Assembly: GCA_030832825.1 (NCBI GenBank) | Contig: JAURIJ010000003.1 | Location: forward strand, 62,001-126,000 | Direction of reading: 5' to 3' | DNA length: 64,000 nucleotides | Origin: Gammaproteobacteria bacterium | GTDB taxonomy: Bacteria > Pseudomonadota > Gammaproteobacteria > Pseudomonadales > Pseudohongiellaceae | Shown here: positions 1 through 7,571 of the stretch, piece by piece | Numbering within the stretch: the first letter of the stretch is position 1 | Layout of the letters: each line of letters opens with the position of its first letter | Position numbers and translations under genes: made by a program | Notes under the pieces: generated by a model | Told to the model about the DNA's origin: nothing | Database searches by the model: none | Seen by the model: only the letters and a program-made list of their open reading frames with translations

Positions 1-360
1 AAGTTCGGCTGCGGCATCGCGGCCTGCGGTGCCTGCACGGTCATCGTCAACGGCAATCCGGTGCGCAGCTGCGTCACCCCGGTGAGTGCCATCGAAGGCG
101 CCGAGATCACCACCATCGAAGGTCTGGCCGTGAACGCGGCCGGCGGCCTCACACCGGTGCAGCAGGCCTGGATCGAGCATCAGGTGCCGCAGTGCGGCTA
201 CTGCCAGTCCGGCATGATCATGGCCGTGTCCGCCCTGCTGGCGACGAATCCTGCGCCCAGCGATGCCGAGATCGACGGCGCGATCACCAATGTCTGCCGC
301 TGCGGCACCTACCCGCGCATCCGCAGCGCCATCCGTTCCCTCACCGGCGCCACCGCCTGA
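1..360 (+). CDS. (2Fe-2S)-binding subunit of xanthine dehydrogenase family (isoquinoline oxidoreductase alpha-like), 5' truncated by window edge
   Basis: Frame is open from base 1: [18 protein letters not shown]...[10 protein letters not shown]...[11 protein letters not shown], the ferredoxin and [2Fe-2S]-binding motifs of molybdenum hydroxylase small subunits. Confidence 0.9.
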   Translation, partial: KFGCGIAACGACTVIVNGNPVRSCVTPVSAIEGAEITTIEGLAVNAAGGLTPVQQAWIEHQVPQCGYCQSGMIMAVSALLATNPAPSDAEIDGAITNVCRCGTYPRIRSAIRSLTGATA

Positions 361-377
361 GCCACTAGGAGCCCGCC

Positions 378-2594
378 ATGCCAATGAATCGACGTCGCTT
401 TCTGCTGGGCACTGCCATTGTCGGCGGCGGCCTGCTGCTGGGCTATGCCAGCACACGCCCGAGCAAGCATCAGCAAGCCAATGCCACGCTTGCCGGAAAT
501 GCCGCACCGTTCCTGACCACGTGGTTGAGAATTGCTCCCGACAATACCGTCACCGTGCTCGTGCCGCACTCCGAGATGGGGCAGGGCGTGCTGACGGCGC
601 TGCCGATGATGGCCGCCGACGAACTGGATGCCGACTGGAATCTGGTGCACGTCGAGCAGGCGCCGGCCACGGACCTCTTCGCCAATGGCGTGCTGGTGAA
701 AGGTTTCGCCACCTCACTCGGCGTCAGCATCCCCGGCTTTCTGGATGGCCTGGCCACGTCTGCCACCATGAAAGTGGCTGAAATCATGAACATGCAGATC
801 ACCGGCGGCAGCAGCTCCGTGCGCTTCACCGGCGAGCAGGGCATGCGGGTGGCGGGCGCAGCGGCCAGGAAGATGCTGCTGCAGGCAGCGGCGCAGCAGC
901 TGGAAGTGCCCGAATCCGAGCTGAGCACGCGACTCAGCCACGTGCATCACGAGGCCAGTGGCCGCTCCCTGAGCTACGGCGAACTGGCCAGTGCGGCAGC
1001 GCAGTTCGAGCCACCTGCCAACCCCGTGTTGAAGCGGCCGGAACAGTACACGCTGATGGGTCGACCCATCCCGCGTATCGACATCCCGGCCAAGGTGGAT
1101 GGCACGGCGCCCTTCGGCATCGATGCGCGCCCCGCCGGCATGCTCTATGCGGCCGTGAAGACGGCCCCGGTGTTCGGCAGCCGCCTCGCCTCGGTGGACA
1201 GTGCCAGCGCGCTGCAGCGGCGCGGCGTGGTGCGGGTGGTCGAGTTGGATGACGCCGTGGCCGTGGTGGCCGACAATTACTGGCGGGCACGCCAGGCACT
1301 GGATGCCATGGCCGTGAGCTTCGATTCAACAGCCAACGATGCCGTGACCACGCAGTCGATCTTCGCGCAATATGACCAGGCGCTGCAGGGCGAGCTGAGC
1401 GAGGACGTCGAGAAGGGCGACACCCCGGCGGCCATCTCCGCCGCCAATAGCGTCGTGGAAGCCACCTACCGCGTGCCCTATCTCGCGCATGCCGCGATGG
1501 AGCCGATGAACTGCACGGTGCATTTCCACGACGGACGCTGCGATGTGTGGACTGGCACCCAGGACAACCTTGGCATTCGCGGCCGCGTCGCAAGCCTGTC
1601 CGGTCTGGACGAGAACGCCGTGACGGTGCACGCGCACTATCTGGGTGGCGGCTTCGGCCGGCGCCTGCCCAATGCCACCAACACCATCGACCAGGCCACC
1701 CGCATCGCCATGCAGTTCGATGTCCCGGTGAAGACGGTATGGAGCCGCGAGGACGACATGCAGCAGGACTATTACCGTCCTGCCGTGACCAGCCGCTTCC
1801 GCGCCGGCTTCGATGCCGCGGGGCAGCTCACGGCCTGGGAGAACCACTACATCGGCAAGAACGAACCGGCCGAAGCCGCGCACACTCCCTACAGCATCCC
1901 GAACCAGTCCATTGCCTACGCCGACAGCCCGACGCACATCCCCTTCGGCGCCTGGCGCAGCGTGGCGCATTCGCAACACACCTTTTTCCTCGAATCCTTC
2001 GTGGACGAACTGGCCCACCATGCCGGGCAGAACCCTTACCAGTTCCGCCTCAACCTTCTGGCAGACAAACCGCGCCATGCCGCCGTGCTCAAGGCGGCGG
2101 CCGAGCGGGCCGGCTGGGATGGCAATCTGCCGGCCGGGCGGGCGCGGGGCATCGCGCTGCAGGAAAGCTTCGGCAGCATCGTCGCCCAGGTAGCGGAAGT
2201 GTCCATCGGGGAGGCGGGCGAGGTGCGTGTGCATCGGGTGACCTGTGCCATCGACTGCGGCAGGGCCGTCAACCCGGACACGGTGCGTTCACAGGCGGAA
2301 AGCGGCGTGATCTTCGGTCTCACGGCCGCGCTGTATGGCGAGATCACCATCGACAAGGGCGCTGTCGTGCAGCGCAACTTCAACGATTACGAGATGTTGC
2401 GCCTGCGCGAATCGCCCGAGATCGATGTGGTGACGATTGAATCCGGCGCCGCGCTCGGCGGCCTGGGCGAGCCGGCCACGCCGCCGATAGCGGCAGCGGT
2501 GGCCAATGCCCTGTACATCCTGACGGGGCAGCGCGTGCGCGAACTGCCTCTGAAGAACTACCGGTTCACCGCGGCGCCGTCCGAACGCGCCTGA
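378..2594 (+). CDS. Xanthine dehydrogenase family molybdopterin-binding subunit (isoquinoline 1-oxidoreductase beta-like)
   Basis: Tat-like N-terminus MNRRRFLLGTAIVGGG; GGGFGRR motif and C-terminal GGLGEPATPP; directly downstream of the 2Fe-2S subunit. Confidence 0.88.
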   Translation: MPMNRRRFLLGTAIVGGGLLLGYASTRPSKHQQANATLAGNAAPFLTTWLRIAPDNTVTVLVPHSEMGQGVLTALPMMAADELDADWNLVHVEQAPATDLFANGVLVKGFATSLGVSIPGFLDGLATSATMKVAEIMNMQITGGSSSVRFTGEQGMRVAGAAARKMLLQAAAQQLEVPESELSTRLSHVHHEASGRSLSYGELASAAAQFEPPANPVLKRPEQYTLMGRPIPRIDIPAKVDGTAPFGIDARPAGMLYAAVKTAPVFGSRLASVDSASALQRRGVVRVVELDDAVAVVADNYWRARQALDAMAVSFDSTANDAVTTQSIFAQYDQALQGELSEDVEKGDTPAAISAANSVVEATYRVPYLAHAAMEPMNCTVHFHDGRCDVWTGTQDNLGIRGRVASLSGLDENAVTVHAHYLGGGFGRRLPNATNTIDQATRIAMQFDVPVKTVWSREDDMQQDYYRPAVTSRFRAGFDAAGQLTAWENHYIGKNEPAEAAHTPYSIPNQSIAYADSPTHIPFGAWRSVAHSQHTFFLESFVDELAHHAGQNPYQFRLNLLADKPRHAAVLKAAAERAGWDGNLPAGRARGIALQESFGSIVAQVAEVSIGEAGEVRVHRVTCAIDCGRAVNPDTVRSQAESGVIFGLTAALYGEITIDKGAVVQRNFNDYEMLRLRESPEIDVVTIESGAALGGLGEPATPPIAAAVANALYILTGQRVRELPLKNYRFTAAPSERA

Positions 2595-4546
2595 GCCTGT
2601 CGCTGGGTGCTCATCAGTTGATGGAACTCGGCGAATTCCAGCCCGCCTGACTTGTCCTTGTCGAGCACGACGAAGGCCATGGCCAGGCGCTGGCGGGCGC
2701 GCTCCGGCATCTCGTCCAGCACGATCCTGCCATCCTGGTTGGTATCCATGAAGCCCATGCTGAGGCTGGTCACGTACTCCTGCCGATCGATCTGCTGCAC
2801 GTCGTCCTCTTTGTTCGCATAGCGGAAGGACACCCCGCCATAGAGCATCTCCTCCCAGGTCTGCTCCCCGAAGCTCACTTGCGCCGTCGCATCCGGATTG
2901 CTCGGATTGTTGGTGGAATTGTCATACACCATGCTGTGGATCAGCCGTGTGCCGGCCGGGGCGTAGAGCGGCTCCTCCAGCTGAAAGTAGCGCTGCCAAT
3001 TGAAATCGTAGTGCGGCACGGACAGCAGCAGCTCCTCGCGGCCATCGGGATAGATCACGGTGAAGCTGGCGCTGCGCCCGCGGTAATGCGCGTGGGGGAA
3101 CAGGCTGTAGATCACCGCATCCTTCTGGAACTGGTAATAGGCGCGCTCCTCGTCCTGACCTTCCCCCGGCGGAATCTCGATATCCACATTGAGGATGGCG
3201 TAGTGCTGCAGGGTGTACTCGGGTGGCTCGTCGGCGAAGTACAGCCCGATGCGGGTCTGGTCCACGGTTTCACGGCCGTAGGTGGTGTAGTGCATCTGGC
3301 TGAAGAAGGTGGCGCCTGCCGGCACCAGGATGCCCGTGCTCTCGGGATACTCGTAGATCTCATTGCCCGGAACGAAGGTCATCAACTGGGACTGTAGCAG
3401 GGCATCCCCAATTGGCGTGCCAAGGTCGATCTCCAACGGCTCGTCGCGCAGGCCGAAAGTGGCGATGGCGTGATGCAGCACCTGGCGATCACTGGGAACG
3501 ATCTGCACGGCGCGCACCCAGACATCGTGATCGAGCGGGTTGTCGACACTCAGGATCTGATAGTCCAGCGTGCCGGTGGCGGGCACGGAGTAGGCCGGCA
3601 GGTCGACGATCAGATCGGGCTCGCCCAGCTCCCAGGCATTGTCGGGCTCGACCACCGCCAGCAGCGGGTCTTCGCCCTCGCCGCGCGGCGCTCCCGCATC
3701 GATCCAGCGCACCAGCGTCTGCGCCTGCTCGATGCTCAGGCTCATGTCGTGCTTGAAGCGATTGACCTGCGGGTCGGCATGCCAGGGCGGCATGCGCTTG
3801 GTGAGAATCACTTCGCGAATCATGGGCGAGAAGCCCTGCACCATCTGATGGCTGTTCATGGCCCAGGGTCCGATGCCACCGGGGCGGTGGCAGCTGGCAC
3901 ATTTTTCCACGAGCAGGGGAGCGATCTCGGAGGCATAGCCTGGCACACGCACGGCAACGGCCACCGGCAGTGCGTCGAATCCGGCATCGGTGGCTGGCGT
4001 GCGTCGCGCCTGCGCCAGAGGCCCGCCCTTGAGCAGTGCGTCCAGCGCCTGGGCGAGGTAGTTCTCTCCGGTACCATCCGCCTGCGCCGTCGCTGGCCCC
4101 TGATACACGATCTCCCAGCGCGCCGGGTCGATCACCAGGACTTCGCCGGCATGCTGCAGGCCCAGAGTCGCGGTGACGAGGCCGCCCTCATCGAGCAGCA
4201 ACGGCGCCGCGATGCCTTGCGACTGTCTGCTCGCCACGGCCGCCTCGCGCGTGAGGGCCGCTTCGGCGTTGATCAGGAAAAAGGGGATCTGGCGTGACGC
4301 ATGGCGGGCAATCTCGTCTTCCACCCGCGCGGCGGCGCTCGCCACCGCAGGAGAATCGGTGCGGTGGCTCATCAACACCACGGCATCGGCGTCGCGCTGG
4401 TAATGCAGCTTCACGGCCTGACCGCGATCATCCAGCAACAGGAAATCCGGCGCCTCGGCGGCAAGGACGGGCAGCGCCGCAGGGATGGAAACGGCCAGTA
4501 ACAGCGCGACACGCAGCCGACGCAGCAAAAGACAATGCAGGGACAT
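2558..4546 (-). CDS. Secreted multidomain protein: degenerate redoxin, cytochrome c (CASCH), PHM-like copper monooxygenase domain, two EF-hands
   Basis: Signal peptide from MSLHCLLLRRL; EKCASCHRPGGIGPW...MPPWHADP; VLHHAIATFG, QMHY, PHAHYRG, EEML copper-ligand-like motifs; DTNQDGRIVLDE and DKDKSGGLEFAE EF-hands. Confidence 0.8.
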   Translation of the reverse strand: MSLHCLLLRRLRVALLLAVSIPAALPVLAAEAPDFLLLDDRGQAVKLHYQRDADAVVLMSHRTDSPAVASAAARVEDEIARHASRQIPFFLINAEAALTREAAVASRQSQGIAAPLLLDEGGLVTATLGLQHAGEVLVIDPARWEIVYQGPATAQADGTGENYLAQALDALLKGGPLAQARRTPATDAGFDALPVAVAVRVPGYASEIAPLLVEKCASCHRPGGIGPWAMNSHQMVQGFSPMIREVILTKRMPPWHADPQVNRFKHDMSLSIEQAQTLVRWIDAGAPRGEGEDPLLAVVEPDNAWELGEPDLIVDLPAYSVPATGTLDYQILSVDNPLDHDVWVRAVQIVPSDRQVLHHAIATFGLRDEPLEIDLGTPIGDALLQSQLMTFVPGNEIYEYPESTGILVPAGATFFSQMHYTTYGRETVDQTRIGLYFADEPPEYTLQHYAILNVDIEIPPGEGQDEERAYYQFQKDAVIYSLFPHAHYRGRSASFTVIYPDGREELLLSVPHYDFNWQRYFQLEEPLYAPAGTRLIHSMVYDNSTNNPSNPDATAQVSFGEQTWEEMLYGGVSFRYANKEDDVQQIDRQEYVTSLSMGFMDTNQDGRIVLDEMPERARQRLAMAFVVLDKDKSGGLEFAEFHQLMSTQRQAQARSDGAAVNR

Positions 4547-4676
4547 GAAAGCCTCCGGAATGCGGGCATTGACAGACAGCCCGCATGGTAATGCTTCGCA
4601 TGGGCACAATGAACGCTGGCAAGCGGTGCCACAATGCTTTTGCAGAATCTGCGCACAGATTCCAGTTTTCGCTCAG

Positions 4677-5600
4677 CTACGAGGCGTCATCGGCGGCCTT
4701 GCCGGAGAGATAGTTCTGCTTGATGAATTCCCCCAGCAGCTCGAATTCCTGACCCCGCGTGCTGGCGCGGCGCCAGACCAGCCCGATTTCCCGAAAGCTG
4801 TCCTTGTCCAGTGCCGTGGTCTTGATGCGGGTGTTCTTCAGCAGGGCGGAGCCGATGGCCATTTCCGGAAGATAGGTCACCCCGAGATCGGCATCGACCA
4901 TCTGTACCAGGGTCAGCAGACTGGTGGCCGTGATGTCGCTCACCTTGTCGGCATTGGTGATGCTGCAGGCAGACAGGGCGTGATCGCGCAGACAGTGGCC
5001 GTCTTCCAGCAGCAGGATGCTGTCCTCGGGCAAGTCACTGACCTGACGCGCGTCCTTGGGCACCAGCGCGCTCTTGGCCTGATGGGCCAGATAGAAGCGA
5101 TCCTTGAACAGGGGCAGTTCGCTCACATTGCGCAGATCGTAGGGCAGAGCGATCAGGATGATGTCGAGTTCGCCATCCATCAAATGCGCGTAGACACGCT
5201 CGGTGAGGTCTTCCTTCAGGTAGAGCTTGAGATCGGGATAGGCCTTGCGCAGTGCCGGCAGCAGACGCGGCAGCAGGAACGGGGCAATCGTCGGGATCAC
5301 GCCAAGCTTGAGCTGCCCGGTCAAGGGTTGCTGATTGCCCTGCGCGATGTCGACCAGTTCCTCGAGATCGCGCAGCACCTGACGCGCCCGCACGGCGATC
5401 TGCCGCCCCAGATTCGTGACGGTGACATTCTTGTTGGTGCGATCCACGAGCTGGATGTTGAGCGTGCTCTCCAGCTCTCGAATGGCCACGCTGAAAGCTG
5501 GCTGGGAAACGAAGCAGGCCTCGGCCGCCTTGCCGAAGTGCCCGATCTGGTCCAGGGCAACGAAGTAACGCAGCTGCTTGGTGGTGGGCAGATGTTGCAT
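4677..5600 (-). CDS. oxyR: LysR-family hydrogen peroxide-responsive regulator OxyR
   Basis: LysR HTH (KQLRYFVALDQIGHFGKAAEACFVSQPAFSVAIRELE) and OxyR-like GHCLRDHALSAC region containing the two regulatory cysteines. Confidence 0.85.
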   Translation of the reverse strand: MQHLPTTKQLRYFVALDQIGHFGKAAEACFVSQPAFSVAIRELESTLNIQLVDRTNKNVTVTNLGRQIAVRARQVLRDLEELVDIAQGNQQPLTGQLKLGVIPTIAPFLLPRLLPALRKAYPDLKLYLKEDLTERVYAHLMDGELDIILIALPYDLRNVSELPLFKDRFYLAHQAKSALVPKDARQVSDLPEDSILLLEDGHCLRDHALSACSITNADKVSDITATSLLTLVQMVDADLGVTYLPEMAIGSALLKNTRIKTTALDKDSFREIGLVWRRASTRGQEFELLGEFIKQNYLSGKAADDAS

Positions 5601-5635
5601 GACAGGCTCCTGTGCGATGGGTTTGCCGAAGGCTA

Positions 5636-5672
5636 ATCGACTTTCAATATCGTCGCAATAGCTTTAATCCAT
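5636..5672. promoter_or_regulatory. Candidate OxyR-binding site upstream of oxyR
   Basis: atcgactttcaatat-N7-atagctttaatccat; second half fits ATAGnTnnnAnCTAT at 9/10 fixed positions, first half at 6/10, with 7-bp spacing. Confidence 0.5.
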
Positions 5673-5877
5673 TTCCTGTATGAATCCGGACGGGCCTATG
5701 ATCGCGCCATGTGTTGAGGAACACCGCAAGCATACGAGTGACAGGCCCTTGCCGGAGCACGCTACCCCATGGAGTGCTCCGGTTTTTTTTGCCTGCGATA
5801 TACATCGATTCGGCGCCATAGTATCTTCGCCCGCCACACTCGGGAGCCGGTCACCCCGGCCGGATACGGACAAGACA

Positions 5878-6438
5878 GTGATCCTCTTGATACTCGGACT
5901 GGCACTGTGCTTCGGTGCACAGGCGGCCTGCACAGGCGAACGCGGCCGGACACTGGCACAGGCGCTGGGACGTCTTCGCCAGCTCGCCCTGGTCACTGCT
6001 GCAGCGATAGTCGGGAGCACCCTGGTGATTGCCGGCAAGAGCAGCGCCGCGTTCATCCAGATCTGGGTGCCCGCGTTCCCTCTGCGCGACAAGACCAATC
6101 TCGTGATGATTGCCGCGTGCATCGCGTTCGCTGCCGGCCTGCTGCCGGATTCACACACACGCGTACTCGTTCGTCACCCCTTGCTTGTCGGTCTGGCACT
6201 GGCGGGCATTGCCCATCTGCTCTCGAATGGGGATCTCGCTTCAATGGTGCTCTTCGGTTTGCCGACGTTGTGGGTGCTGCTGCAAGTGGTCGTGCGCGAG
6301 CGCAAGGGCCTGGCCACGCCAGGGGAGCCTGGACTGCAATGGGACGTCGCGGCAATCCTGCTGGGCATGATTGCCTACGGTGGACTTTTGGTGTTTCATG
6401 GGCCCCTGTTCGGGTTTGCGCTGACAGGTCCGTTATAG
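5878..6438 (+). CDS. NnrU family membrane protein
   Basis: GTG start; hydrophobic protein with HPLLVGLALAGIAHLLSNGDLASMVLFG, an NnrU-type motif. Confidence 0.7.
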   Translation: MILLILGLALCFGAQAACTGERGRTLAQALGRLRQLALVTAAAIVGSTLVIAGKSSAAFIQIWVPAFPLRDKTNLVMIAACIAFAAGLLPDSHTRVLVRHPLLVGLALAGIAHLLSNGDLASMVLFGLPTLWVLLQVVVRERKGLATPGEPGLQWDVAAILLGMIAYGGLLVFHGPLFGFALTGPL

Positions 6439-6465
6439 GACGGGGCCGGAGGGGGATGCCAGATC

Positions 6466-6930
6466 ATGCAAATTCAGGTGGTGAAGTTCACGCGTTTGTT
6501 GACGCGCACAACCGGCGTCATGGCCATGGCGCTGAGCTTGCCCGCACACATACTCGCCCAGCCCGGCAGTGCACAGGCGGCGCCGCAATGGTCAGGCATA
6601 TGGAACGCCGAAGGCAGTCTTCTGACTCTCAGGGTCACCCATCAGAACGATCAGTTGAATGTAGAACCCCTCGTGACCATGGGCTACGAATGGCGCAACA
6701 GCGTCGGGGAAATCAGAGGCAACAGCGCCACGCTCGATGTCGAATACCAGGGAGTTGTGGCGCGGGTGCTGGTGCAACTGGGCAACGACAACACCGCCAT
6801 GGTGCGCGCGCTGAGTTGCCAGCCGGACTACCATGTTGTTTGCGCCCTGGTCCAGAACCAGCAGGCGCTCTTCCGCAGGACAGGCTCGGCGAACGCCCAG
6901 TCGGGTGTCACGGGTTCCGCCACCAACTGA
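6466..6930 (+). CDS. Hypothetical secreted protein
   Basis: Signal-peptide-like N-terminus ending LPAHILAQ; no recognised domain. Confidence 0.6.
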   Translation: MQIQVVKFTRLLTRTTGVMAMALSLPAHILAQPGSAQAAPQWSGIWNAEGSLLTLRVTHQNDQLNVEPLVTMGYEWRNSVGEIRGNSATLDVEYQGVVARVLVQLGNDNTAMVRALSCQPDYHVVCALVQNQQALFRRTGSANAQSGVTGSATN

Positions 6931-6963
6931 CGCGGCCCGACGCTGGCGTCAGGCCGCAATGCC

Positions 6964-7554
6964 TCAACCCAATTCAGACATGTTCATGATCCTGCGGCCG
7001 ACGATGCCGTACTCGATCGCCTCTTCCACTGTCATCCAGTAGTCCCGATCCGTATCCCGCGCGACTCGCTCCAGCGGCTGTCCCGTTTCGTTGGCGATGA
7101 GACGATTGATGCGCTCGCGCATCTTGATGATCTGCTCGGCCTGAATCTTGATGTCCGAGGCGCGACCGCGCGAACCGCCCGAGGGCTGATGCACGAGAAA
7201 CCGCGTGTTGGGCAAACTGAAGCGGTTCTCCTTCTTCGCAGCCAGATAGATCGTGGTGGCGGCGCTGGCGACCCAGCCGGTGCCCACCACACGCACTTCG
7301 GGCTTGATGAACTTGATCATGTCGTACACGACGTCGCCCGACTCCACATGCCCGCCCGGCGAGCTGATGTAGAGGGTGATCGGCTCATCGCCGGCGGCGG
7401 CCAGGGCCAGCAGCTTCTCCGTGACGGAGCGCGCGAGCCTTTCGTCGATCTCGCCGAAGATCGTGATCGAGCGTGACTTGAAGAGCTTCTCGTCGATGAA
7501 GCGGCTCGTGGGCGCTTCGACAACCGGCTGTTCGGGGGATTCATTCGCGTGCAT
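6964..7554 (-). CDS. ClpP-family serine protease (orphan ClpP paralogue)
   Basis: GWVASAATTIYL (Ser), LPNTRFLVHQPSGG (His), ARDTDRDYWMTVEEAIEYGIV (Asp region). Confidence 0.88.
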   Translation of the reverse strand: MHANESPEQPVVEAPTSRFIDEKLFKSRSITIFGEIDERLARSVTEKLLALAAAGDEPITLYISSPGGHVESGDVVYDMIKFIKPEVRVVGTGWVASAATTIYLAAKKENRFSLPNTRFLVHQPSGGSRGRASDIKIQAEQIIKMRERINRLIANETGQPLERVARDTDRDYWMTVEEAIEYGIVGRRIMNMSELG

Positions 7555-7571
7555 AGACTACTCCAGTAGTT

